Assembly: GCA_951802425.1 (NCBI GenBank)
Contig: OX637794.1
Location: 4,960,001 to 5,024,000, forward strand
DNA: 64,000 bases
Source of the DNA: Clavaria fumosa
Lineage: Eukaryota; Basidiomycota; Agaricomycetes; Agaricales; Clavariaceae
Direction of reading: 5' to 3'
Within the stretch, counting starts at the first letter, position 1; every line of letters starts with the position of its first letter. Positions 22,725 through 32,759 of this stretch are shown here, piece after piece. A program made the position numbers and the translations under genes. Below the pieces are notes generated by a model. It was given only the letters and a program-made list of their open reading frames with translations. It did not search any database and was not told the DNA's origin.

Positions 22725-24352
22725 CACTTGTCTCTACCCTATTGTGACCCCCCTGCTCTGGGAGCGGTGGGAGTCGGCCCTGCAGGAGGCTGGCCTTCTG
22801 AAGCGCTTTTCTGATGTTCCCCTAGGTATACGTTTTGGCTTTAGTCTCGGTGTCTCCTCTGTCATTACCAAAGTTTTCTCTCCCCCCAACCACAAATCCG
22901 CGCTGGAAAATGATTCTTTCGTTACTACTCAGATTAATAAAGAAGTGGCACTTGGCCGCTACTCGTCTCCTCTTCCTCCTGCCCTGTTCCTCGAGAAGTA
23001 TGGCCCCTACAGGACCTCCCCGCTGGGGGTGGTTTCGACGTCGAAACTCCGATTGATCCAGGACCACTCCTTCCCACGATTGTCATCATCAATGAGCTCG
23101 GTTAACTCCGAAATTGATGCGTCCCGTTTCCAGTGCGACTGGGGTTCATTCATTGACTGCTTCTCCGCTGTTCTCGATGCCCCCCCTGGCACCCAGGTGG
23201 CTGTCTTCGACGTCGACTCTGCCCACCGCCGAATGCCAGTCCGCCCAAATGATCGTCTGTGTTCTCTGGCAGGGCCTCGTCTACATGGACCACTGTTGCT
23301 GCTTCGGCTGTGCAAGCTCCAGTGGGATTTTTGGCCGGTGTGCAGATGCGGCGAAGGAGATTTTCCTCTCGCGAGGCGTCCACTTCATTCTGAAGTGGGC
23401 TGATGACTTCAGCTTCTGGCGTCGGCCCATTGAGGACTCCCTGTCTGGGCCATGGTCCTACCCGTTTGATGAGTCAATCATCTGGAATACGGCGGCTGAG
23501 CTTGGTTGGCCGTGGTCCCCCCAAAAATGCGCTCCCTTCGCCAGCCGCTTTCGCTACATCGGTTTTGACTGGGACCTTCAAGACAAGTTCGTTTCAATCC
23601 CTGACTCTAAGAGAACAAAATTCCTGGAAAAGCTTTCAGCTTGGAGGCCCGGCCACTCGATTGATCGTCGCTCATGCTTGTCTCTCATCGGCTCACTGAA
23701 CCACTGTTCAGTAGTGATCCCCTCTAGCCGCGCGCACCTTCCCTCCCTATATGCCTTCGCGGCTCGTTTCGAGCGCCTGAAGTCGGAGTTTGTCCGCCTC
23801 TTCCCTCCACAGGACGTCCTTGACGATGTGCGTTGGTGGTCTGAGCGCCTCTCGGTGGCCGGCTGCGGCATTCAAGTAAGGGCACGGGGTCCTGAGCACT
23901 CCTCCCCCTTCGCAGTCGACGCCTCCACGTCTTGGGGGATTGGTCTGGTCTATGACGGGAGGTGGATCGCTTGGCCGCTCAAAACTGGCTGGTGCTCGGA
24001 GGGTCGCGACATAGGGTGGGCCGAAATGGTAGCTCTCGAGCTGGCGGTGCTGGTTGCGATACAGATGGGCCTCTGTAAGGCCACCCTCGTGGTGCACTCA
24101 GACAACCAAGGTGTGGTTCTCACCTTTGCTGCTGGTCGGTCTCGTGGTGCCCAGCAAAACGCCGTCCTGCGCCGCATCCTTCTGCTGCTCTACGAGCATG
24201 AACTGTGGCTTCGCGTGGTGTGGATCCCCTCTGCGGAAAACGCAGCCGACGGCCCCTCGCGTGGCTGGTTTCCCCCTGGCCCCCGCCTCCCCTTCCCGCC
24301 GAGAATCCCCACCTGTCTTCGACCGCTCATAGGGCACGCTGTCCTGCGGTAG
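22725..24352 (+). pseudogene. Reverse transcriptase-RNase H of element 1 (frameshifted)
   Basis: Copies element RNA into DNA and removes the RNA. The RT fingers/palm are read to about 23258 (SPPNHKSALEN, IQDHSFPR, AVFDVDSAHRRMP). About two bases appear missing near 23255-23262, and the protein continues in another frame with DHCCCFGC, the catalytic WADDF (codons near 23396-23410) and RNase H acidic residues (FAVDAS, AEMVALE, HSDNQ, NAADGPSR). The break is placed by alignment with element 3, which is open here. RT lies in the +1 frame relative to gag and the frame is open well upstream of the gag stop. Confidence 0.85.
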
Positions 24353-24894
24353 CTGCAGTATTGACGGACCTCCGTAAAGCCCCGCCCGTCTTCGGCTGTT
24401 CACAGGGCACGCTGTCCTGCGGTAGCCGCGGTATTGGCAAGGTCAGCGGGCCGGGTTGAGAGTCTGTCCCTCTCCCATGTGCATCTTTTATATGGAGTTC
24501 TTCCTTGGGCTCGGTGCCCTTCTGTTCCTGTATCGGGTCGGCTCTCATCTCGTAGCTTGCATTTGCCTTAGAAGTTTTTTCCTCCAGCTTGTTGTCTCGT
24601 TTCGAAGCTTGCATTCGCCTTAGAAGCCTTCTCGCGTAGTCCAGTCTCGACTCATCCGTCGTTATCTTTGCGTTGTTGGCTTGTCATTTCATCTGCTCTC
24701 GACTCATCCGTCGTTACCTTTGCATTTTACCTTGTTGTTTCATGCACCTTAGACTGTATCATTGCATTTTACCTTGTCGTTTCATGCACCTTAGACTGTA
24801 TCATTACTTTGTCCAGTACTGTTTCATCATGACGATGCGTCCAGCATGTCTGTATGATCCTAGACTGAGTTGTAAGTTCTTGTGAGGGGCGGTC
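24353..24894 (+). other. Element 1 spacer between RNase H and recombinase
   Basis: No gene. Contains an imperfect tandem duplication of about 75-85 bp (cacgctgtcctgcggtagc at about 24334 and 24410) and short duplications such as atgcaccttagactgtatc (about 24742 and 24784) and cgactcatccgtcgtta. Confidence 0.75.
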
Positions 24895-26154
24895 ATGCGT
24901 CTTCGTGTCAGCCACAACCACCGTGGCTCGGTGGCCCAAGCCCAACCCTCACTCCTTACAGATACTACGATGCCCTTGTCTCCCTCCGAGTCGATTGTGG
25001 CTGCCGCCCTCGCCGCTATCATGGTTGGTCGCATTGAGGCCATGGCCATCCCGGTGTCTCCACCATCCTCTGTGACGCCAGGAGGGTCGTCATCCCAGCA
25101 GCTCGCGGACTCAACTCCATGCGAGGTAGGCAGGTCGTCGCATAGCCCTGTCTCTAGGGCCCTGGCTGCTTCGTGGGCCGCGTCGACACGTCGCAATTAC
25201 GACCGGAGCTTCGCCTCATACCTGAACTGGTGCACAAGCAAAAGGATTCCAGTAGAAAACCGTGTACCCGCATCAGAAGACCTGCTGTGCGACTACGGCG
25301 CCTCGTTCGCGGGTAATTTCTCGGGCTCAACTGCCCGCAATGCCCTTGCTGGAGTGCGGGCACTGCACATCTTCTACAACGCCCCGTGGAAGGGCGGAAT
25401 GCGTCTCCAACAAGTCCTGCGCGGCGTTGAAAACCTGCGCCCGTCCAGCTCCTTCGCTCCTGCGCGGCGAGCAATCACCATTAACCATCTCCTCATGTTG
25501 TGCGACGCTTGTGACGCTGGAATGCCGCTGGATGCGGCCTGTCTGGCAGCGGCCACGACGGCCTTCTGGTGCCAGACCCGACTGGGAGAGCTTCTCCCTG
25601 TGTCGCGCGCCCGCCACGACCTCTCCAAGTTCCCCTCTCGCTCGGACCTGGGCTCAGTAGCAACGGCAAAAGGGTCGCGCACTCTGCGGTTGCCCTGGAC
25701 TAAGACGACTGGCTCGCAAGGGGCCTCGGTTATGATCTGCTACCAATCTGGGGCCGCTGACCCCATCTCAGCGATGGCGAACCATCTGGCTGTCAACAAT
25801 GGCCCGAGCGACCTCCCGCTGTTCGGCTACCGGGGAAACAGTGAGTGGGCGCCGCTGACTAAGAGAAGTCTTCTGGGCTGGTGCAATAGAATCTGGGCAG
25901 CAAGAGGCGAATCTTACGTTTTCACGGGCCACAGCTTCCGGATCGGCGGCACGACTGAGCTGCTACTGCGAGGGATCCCGCCCGACGTAGTCAAGTTGCT
26001 TGGGCGGTGGGAATCTGATGCGTTCCTCGCGTACTGGCGGTCCGCAGACTCGCTGGCCCGTATCCACGTTGAGGACTCAAACGTGAGCCCGCTGGAACCG
26101 ACCGCTCTGTCTCGGGGTCTTCCTCCCTCGCCGTCCGGCGCCCTGTCGGGGTAG
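24895..26154 (+). CDS. Tyrosine recombinase of element 1
   Basis: Integrates the circular cDNA by site-specific recombination. The frame is intact, 419 residues. Catalytic residues are recognisable: R229 (QTRLGELL), H346-x2-R349 (GHSFRIGG), W372 (GRWES) in the second His position, and nucleophile Y380 (LAYWR). The N-terminal part carries a SAM-like core-binding segment (RRNYDRSFASYLNWC). This is the only clearly open gene left in element 1. The N-terminal 90 residues are low in conserved features, so the start could be a later Met. Confidence 0.9.
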   Translation: MRLRVSHNHRGSVAQAQPSLLTDTTMPLSPSESIVAAALAAIMVGRIEAMAIPVSPPSSVTPGGSSSQQLADSTPCEVGRSSHSPVSRALAASWAASTRRNYDRSFASYLNWCTSKRIPVENRVPASEDLLCDYGASFAGNFSGSTARNALAGVRALHIFYNAPWKGGMRLQQVLRGVENLRPSSSFAPARRAITINHLLMLCDACDAGMPLDAACLAAATTAFWCQTRLGELLPVSRARHDLSKFPSRSDLGSVATAKGSRTLRLPWTKTTGSQGASVMICYQSGAADPISAMANHLAVNNGPSDLPLFGYRGNSEWAPLTKRSLLGWCNRIWAARGESYVFTGHSFRIGGTTELLLRGIPPDVVKLLGRWESDAFLAYWRSADSLARIHVEDSNVSPLEPTALSRGLPPSPSGALSG

Positions 26155-26201
26155 GGGGTGCCGTGTTCGCTCCCGCACGTCATCGCCCGTCGGCTCGTTT
26201 G

Positions 26202-26365
26202 GGGGCGGTCCTGTCGCTCCCCCCCCGGCACACCCAGCTCGGTCCGGACAAGTTGCTGACTTGTCCGACCCCAGCTCACCCATAGCTAGTCTCTAGTTTA
26301 CCATTATGCACAGACCCGTTTACCTAAGCATCCTCCCACCTTTGGCCTGAGTACAGAGCCAAGAC
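26202..26365 (+). repeat. Element 1 terminal repeat B1
   Basis: 164 bp, same as B2 (26673-26836). Starts ggggcggtcctg and ends gagccaagac, directly abutting A2. Confidence 0.9.
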
Positions 26366-26621
26366 GGGAGGGTTCGGTCACAAGAAGTGTGACAAGAAGA
26401 CGATGTCTTGGCCAACGAAAGGACTCGTCAATCACGTGCAGCCCTGTTCGCTGTCCGCGATCCATCGCGTCTCGAAGTCCAACAAGTCCGGATGACATCA
26501 CATCCCTCTTCTGCACATATTTAAGCATTGCTCTCGCCCTCTTTCCCTCTCCTCCCCCAGTCTCATCACCCAACCCCCTCCTCCATACTTTGAGACTTTC
26601 TCCTTGCATCATTTCGCGATA
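26366..26621 (+). repeat. Element 1 terminal repeat A2
   Basis: 256 bp, same as A1. Followed by 51 bp of unique DNA (26622-26672) before B2. Confidence 0.92.
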
Positions 26622-26672
26622 CCCACCCTCCGCTCCCTGGTCTTGCCTTGGTGGCTAGTGACTTCGTGTTTC

Positions 26673-26836
26673 GGGGCGGTCCTGTCGCTCCCCCCCCGGC
26701 ACACCCAGCTCGGTCCGGACAAGTTGCTGACTTGTCCGACCCCAGCTCACCCATAGCTAGTCTCTAGTTTACCATTATGCACAGACCCGTTTACCTAAGC
26801 ATCCTCCCACCTTTGGCCTGAGTACAGAGCCAAGAC
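26673..26836 (+). repeat. Element 1 terminal repeat B2 (right end)
   Basis: Right end of the element; after the final gagccaagac the sequence turns to unique ttagtgctg leading into the NTPase gene 61 bp further on. Confidence 0.9.
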
Positions 26837-26897
26837 TTAGTGCTGCGGCTTTGCCACAATTGCAACTCCGCTGACCTTGATCTCGATTCTCATATGT

Positions 26898-29800
26898 ATG
26901 AACCAGCCTTCTGGCAGTCTCAAGAGATCCAGTTCTCAGACCGATCCTCCAATGGCTGAGCCCTCTGGCAAGCGTCTGGAGACGATTCTGGAAGAAGTGC
27001 CTAATGACCTCGATGATGCCGCCCACACCCGCCAAGACAAGTCAGTGCTTGATTTTGTCAAATACGTGGGGGGTTGGAAGGCCGGAGGCTTCAACACCCC
27101 ATTGGGTCGTATGAATCTTCTCCGAGAGATTGTATCAGTCTCCGAAGGGAAACTCGACCCGAAGTTCAGAGAAAACCGCGAAGCGATGGCACTGCTCCAG
27201 GAGCATCCGGGACTGACGGAGAAGCTGACAGACGCATGGAAAGCTAGAACGTTCAGGGACATACGAAACTTGAGTGCGATATCCGCAGTTCAAAGAAGAC
27301 TAGATAATATCTGACGCATACACAGAGATTCTACGCCTATCAACGGGCAACACCATTTCCAGAGAAGCCATTGGCGTTCCAGTAGAATATAGTAAGTCGT
27401 CATGTCTTCGGTGGTCTATTCCCGCGTTCATATACCATTCCCCCTGCACTAGAGGACGGTAAGTTTGTCGATGGTCTGTTAGGCGCTCATTCACCGATGC
27501 TGTGTTATTCAGCTGTTATCAGCGCCTGGAGATCAAATTACATCGGCCAATCTCACAAAGCCTTACTCAGAGCGGTGGACGATGTCCATACTTTGGATGA
27601 AAAATCCAACTATGCCAAGATTCTCACGATCACCCAATCTTCGGGAATGGGGAAATCCAAAACGGTGGATGCAATTGCAAAGGAGCGGATACTTCTCCCA
27701 TTGTGCATCCGTGAAGATCTTGGTGCTGACTCCTTTGGTACGAGACATTGACTACACACGGATCAGTTCGCTGACATCCGAGAATTTAGCATATCCTCCG
27801 CCAGATACTGTGGTTCGCAACTTTCTCCTTGGAGCCCCAAGCACAGCTATGGGGGAAGAGTGCAAAGGCTACTTGAGATCATTCCTGTGTTCTCTTTTCG
27901 ACGAAGTACGATGCTTGGTCGAAACATTCAAAGGGGCCAAAGGGGCCGAAGGGGTCGAAGGGGCCGAAGGGGCATATTCAACAGTGGCGAATAAATTCTA
28001 CGAATTTTTTGGGCACCAGGAGGAGCGAAATTTATTCTATGCAAGGGTTATCAAGAAGACGTATGGCAAAGTTGCTACTCCGGCGCAGACTTGGGAAGCG
28101 TTCGGGCTCACTCTGAACGCCCTAAAGACGTATTGCACTGATTGGCCACCCGAGACATCTTGCCCTCTCATAATTTCGATGGACGAGGTGCATACCCTTT
28201 TCACTGCACGCACCGAGGACCCTCAGGGTTCCTATACACTATATTCACGGTTGAAGTCTGTATTGAGCGAGTTGGTCAACTATCCCTTTTGTATGGTCTT
28301 TCTTTCCACCGTGAGCAGCGTCAGTAACCTTGCTCCATCAAAGGCGGTTGCAGATTCTCTGCGGGAAAAATTCGAAGATCGTGTTCTTCCAGCCCCGTTC
28401 ACAGAGCTTCCCTTCGACGTCCATATCATTGAAGATCCCTTTATTCCTGGGAAGGAAACTCTAGCTTCTGTTGGTTCGTTTAGATTTGCTGCAAGGTTTG
28501 GGCGTCCCCTGTACGTCCATTCTAACTTTGGAGAGTCATGACATCCTCACCTTGATATTCTAGGTTTCATGCAACATTTACATCTCGCCTGAGTGAGGGA
28601 AAGGAATCTTTGGAGCAAATTGGTCTTGAACTGATGCGCGTCGCGCGAATGAAGCTCTCTGGACGGGATAAACTCGTGGCACCTTCTATCCTGGATGCGT
28701 CATCCATCGCTATTCTGTCAGCCCGACTTCTTCTTGACCTTTCTCCCACCGCTTCAATGGCGAGAAAATACGAAGAAGATCAAGTTCGCTCTCATATGCG
28801 AATTCTATACTCTGTTAGTCAAGATCGGGAGACAATTGTGTCTGGATCATCCCCTGAGCCAGTCATTGCTGAGGCATCTGCTCAACTGATGCATTCTTCC
28901 ATTGACGTCCATGGTAGCAGGGTGCCGTACATGAATGTATGGGATCTCCTTGTGGGGTTCGTCGACAGGGGGTTGCTACCTCAGGGTACCATCGGAGAGC
29001 TGCTGGGTCGTGCTTTGAGCATTTTCGCAATGGATCGTGCTATCGAAAGCACGCCAGATAAACGGGAACTCAAGTATCAGACGCCTGTGAAAGTCGTGGA
29101 TTACTACAAAGCGCTCCTCACCAATGAAGCCTGGAAAGTTGTGAGGAACTCTGTACCTGCCAACCACTCAAACCTCACGGAGGAATACGCATCAAGGCCG
29201 TTCGAAGAAGCGTTTGCGGATGCCTACTTCCATTTTTCTCATTATGGCAAAGCAAATGACGAGACGCCAATACAAGATTGCTACGGTTGGGCCGCTTGGC
29301 TCCGAGGGACAGCAATTGTCTGCCAATTAAACCAGATGCGAACCGACCGTGCAATTCCCATCATCTTTTCCAAACCGGATCACGGAATCTCCGCACAATT
29401 GACATCAATGGCATTGGAGCAGGATAAGACAAGCCCATTGGAAGACCCTGGAACCGTTGCGATCCAATCTGCTGAGATCCTTGGTGTATTCACACAAGGC
29501 CAGAATTTGCCATATATTGCCGCGGTCCATTGCTATGGTGTAACCCAAAATGAAGGTGTACGCGCGCTTGGCCCAACCCGTGGACTCCGAGGAAAACAAC
29601 ATTGCGAAGCCGCCCCATGCTACCAGATTGATTTTCGGGGGCTGGCTGCATACAGAGATCTCAATGAACAAATGAAGGCTGATATTCATAGGATGATTGA
29701 AGGCACAAAAAATGCGTTGTTCACCCACCACCCTCGGCAAGAGTGTCTTGATTTAGTTCATCAGATGTTACCCTTGCTGAATGGACATGCATCAGCAACA

Positions 29801-29920
29801 GCGTGGTTTGGTGGGTTGGGAGTATCAGTGTCAGGAAATGGACAAGGACAACCATTGCAAGGTAGGGGTCAGAAAGAGCGGAACCGGAAACGGAAGGGGA
29901 AGGGAAAAGCGAAGAATTAA
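26898..29920 (+). CDS. Large P-loop NTPase of unknown role, probably frameshifted
   Basis: Function unknown; it resembles NTPase proteins found in large families in mushroom genomes, including the NTPase part of Crinkler-like proteins (tentative). Exons 26898-27391, a 6-nt microexon 27453-27458, 27513-27737, 27790-28510 and 28564-29920, about 930 residues. Walker A SSGMGKSKT (about 27640-27665) and Walker B LIISMDEVHTL (about 28168-28200) are clear. The tail is basic (KERNRKRKGKGKAKN). Phases around the microexon and later introns agree, but exon 1 needs a one-base frame change near 27312, where the first frame ends (RRLDNI stop) and a second continues (SDAYTEILRLS). Either a mutation or a sequencing error. 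Its ATG is 61 bp from the right end of element 1. Confidence 0.65.
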
Positions 29921-30110
29921 ATGTGCACTCCCATGAATTTTTATTATAGCTGTTGAATGCGACAGAAGTGTAATTTCATCTGACTGGATGGCAACACCAG
30001 TGCTTTCGAATGGTGTGCACAAATTGGGCATGCTGCTGATGTGTGGGTATGTTCTTGCCCTTGTTCATTCTCAAAGCTAACAAATCAGCCAAGGTGAACC
30101 TGCTGACCCT

Positions 30111-30755
30111 TTGAAAATGTATGGGGGTATGGCCTTTGGTTCCACTGTCACCCCCCTTTGTCAACTTGCTTGCTGCATACTATCTATCTGTGTGAATTCT
30201 GCATCTTGTGAATACCTCTTCAGTGCATTTGGCTTGATTCTCAACCAACTTCACTCACAACTCAGGGGAAAAGCTATGACAGACCTGGCCAAACTTTGAT
30301 TGCACCTTTGGGATGAGCATTTGAGGGATGGGACTGTCAAAACTCACCTCAAGTGTCACTTAACCTCCCAAACTCCCATTCTGCCAACCCTAGCTACACC
30401 ACACTCAGAGCTTGAGGCTTCTGGGTCCCTGGTTGAATCTGTGCCTACACCCACCTCTGAGGCCAGCAGGACTGTGTCATTTGCAAGCATTGCTCAAAAT
30501 TTGATCCAACAGCTTGACAAAGATGAGGACAGTGTGTTGGGCATGGATATTTCAGTCACTCACAATGATAAGATCAAGGTCAGAGTCCTTTTCAATTTCG
30601 AAAATGAGTACTGGGTCAGCCAGACCAAGCAATACACTTTGCATGGGTTAAATGAAGAGCTTGAGATGTATGATCTGATAGAGGCAGATGCTGGAGGTGA
30701 GGAAGGGGCTGAACCAGAGCTGGACACCATGCTGGAGTCATTGCTAGTCCCTTAG
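30111..30755 (+). pseudogene. hAT-family transposase C-terminal relic
   Basis: The translation ILSICVNSASCEYLFSAFG followed by LRGKAMTDLAKL matches the C-terminal dimerisation region of hAT transposases (ANSAxCERxFS type). A TGA at 30297-30299 falls in the middle (DLAKL stop LHLWDEHLRDG), then an acidic tail runs to 30755. The N-terminal catalytic part is absent. A remnant of a DNA transposon. Confidence 0.75.
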
Positions 30756-31132
30756 TATACACAATTTGACTAAATTTTGCAAGTGACAGCAATGCCACTG
30801 CAAGCCAGAGGCAATGCTGCATTCATTCCTAATTGAGGCAAAGCCCATGTTTGGGCTTGGCCCTGGTGTGCCACATGTTCATGGGATCATGGGATTTCAC
30901 ATGGGATCTCACTGAGCCTGCCAACACTGAATCCACTGATGCTATGAAATCTTCATCATTCTCAGGGCAGCTACTATCTTCTTCACCCACCCCCTATCCA
31001 AAAGGCCTAGCCCATTTGACTGATGCTCTTTCTATGGGCCCAGCTGATTGTTGGCTGAGATGTAGCTCTATAGGCTTGGTGTTAGGATTGCTTACATAAG
31101 CCATCCTAAAGAGGAGTTGTGGAGAAACTGGG
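30756..31132. other. Intergenic, nothing recognised
   Basis: No gene or clear repeat. Contains a small palindromic gcccatgtttgggc near 30844; may be residual hAT end, unproven. Confidence 0.5.
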
Positions 31133-31300
31133 GTCTTGGCTCTGTACTCAGGCCAATGGTGGGAAGGGGCTCAGGTAATAGGATATAAGCAGTGCAATGG
31201 TAAACTAGAGGCCGGCTATGGGTGAGCCGGGACCGGACAAAACGATAAGCTTGTCTGGGCCCAAGCTGGGTGTGCCGGGGGGAGCGACAGGACCGCCCAA
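31133..31300 (-). repeat. B-type terminal repeat of element 2
   Basis: Reverse complement of the element 1 B repeat with scattered substitutions (gtcttggctctgtactcagg; gctgggtgtgccgggggg). Confidence 0.85.
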
Positions 31301-32055
31301 CTACGAGCCGACGGGCGATGACGTGCGGGAGCGGAGACGGCACCCCCTAGCCCGGGAGGGCGCCAGACGGCGAGGAGAGAAGCCGGCCAGACTCCAACGT
31401 GGATCTGGGCCAGCGAGTCACTGACCAAGCGATCTGACGACATCTGGCGGGATTCCTCGCAGAAGCAAGTCCGTTGTTCCTCCGATGCGGAAGCTATGGC
31501 CCGGGTAAACGTACGATTCCCCTCTCGTGGCCTAGACAGCGATGCATCAGTCCAGGAGCTTCGTCTTGCTTAGAAATCACCACCCCTCGCCCATGCGGTA
31601 TCCGAACAGGGGCAGGTCGGCAGGGCCATCATTGACCGACAGATGGTTGCTCATTGCCGAGATCGGGTCGCTGGGACCGGACTCGAAACAATCAAAATTG
31701 AGGCTCCCTGCGAACCGGCGGTCTTAGTCCAGGGTAGGCGCAGCGAGCGCGAGCTTCTCCGCGTCGTTACAGCGCCCAAGTCTGAGCGAGAGGTGAACAA
31801 AAGGCTGTCGTGGCTGCTTCAGGCAGGCGGCATCGAGCGGTTCCCCCTTGTCGCATGTTGCGCACAGTGCAAGGAGGCGGGCGATGGTTATTGGGTGCCG
31901 CGCAGGAGTCACGAGCTGGAAGGGCGCAGGTTCACCACGACCCGCAGGGCCTGCTGCAGACGCGGGCCCAGTGCCCATACACCGGCCAGGGCGTTGCGAG
32001 CAGTGGAGCCCGAGTAGCGACCCACTCCGATGCAGGCAGTTGACCCTGCGCAGGG

Positions 32056-32076
32056 ATCATCAGCAAAACGTCAAAT
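32056..32076 (+). repeat. Left terminal inverted repeat of the nested element
   Basis: 21 bp, perfectly complementary to 34516-34536. Confidence 0.9.
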
Positions 32077-32209
32077 CACTTAGGGTGACTTATTACACTT
32101 ATTCTCAAAATAAGCTGATTAAGTCACCTAAGTCACACTACTCACCTTAATCTCGTCTTAGTACGCATTTTATTAAGTAGTCCTAAGTAGTTTTAAGTTG
32201 TACCTCTGC

Positions 32210-32600
32210 TGCTAACACCACTGTTGCTGCTGCCGCCACCGCCACCGCCATCGCCGCTGCCTGCCGCTGCTGCCCACCGCCACCGCTGCTACCTGCCGCC
32301 ACCGCTGCCACCCATCGCTGCTGCCCGCTGCTGCTGCCCGTTGCAGCCGCCCGCCACTGCTGCCCGCCACTGCTGGTCGCTGTTGGGTGTTGCTGCCACC
32401 CGCCGCAATATGCTGCCGCTGCTTGCTGCTCAGTGCTGCTGCCACTGCCGCTTGCTGTTGGATGCTGCTGCCGCCGCCCTCGCTGCAAGTGCTGCCATCG
32501 TTGCCGCCATTGCTGCCTGCTGGTCGTTGCCGCCATGCCTGCTAGCCACCGCCGCCGTGGTTGTTGTCTGTCGTTGTTGCAGCTGACGGGTAGAACAAGG
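32210..32600. repeat. GCT/GCC-rich trinucleotide tract
   Basis: Impure triplet repeats (gctgctgcc, gccaccgc) in the left half of the nested element, polarity opposite to the tract at 32760-34350. Long open frames here are a by-product of composition. Confidence 0.9.
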
Positions 32601-32608
32601 GGGCGCAT

Positions 32609-32671
32609 CGGACTTCAAAGAAATTTCAACATGGGATCACATGATCCCATGTTGAACTTTTTTGAAGTCCG
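32609..32671. repeat. Imperfect inverted repeat with 30-bp arms
   Basis: Arms 32609-32639 and 32642-32671 (ggacttcaaa...catgggatca / tgatcccatg...gaagtcc) face each other with a 2-bp centre and one indel. It sits between the two triplet tracts and could form a hairpin. Confidence 0.8.
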
Positions 32672-32759
32672 ACACTTGCTCGTTGCCACACTGAGTCCAA
32701 AACACCCTCTCCTCCCCATCCTCTCTCGCTGCCCAACCCTCCACCGTTTGGTCGCGCTC

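Larger units (their letters stand above)
20488..26836 (+). mobile_element. Ngaro-type tyrosine-recombinase retrotransposon, element 1
   Basis: 6349-bp element with split direct repeats in the order A1 (20488-20743), genes, B1 (26202-26365), A2 (26366-26621), B2 (26673-26836). A1 and A2 are both 256 bp, and B1 and B2 both 164 bp; no differences were noticed. The genes are gag, RT-RNase H and a tyrosine recombinase. The B1/A2 junction reads gccaagac-ggg; the left host edge ends in AC and B2 ends in AC, so a shared AC dinucleotide marks the crossover. There is no target-site duplication, as expected for recombinase insertion. Gag has an in-frame stop and RT a frameshift, so this copy is not self-sufficient. 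Confidence 0.9.
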
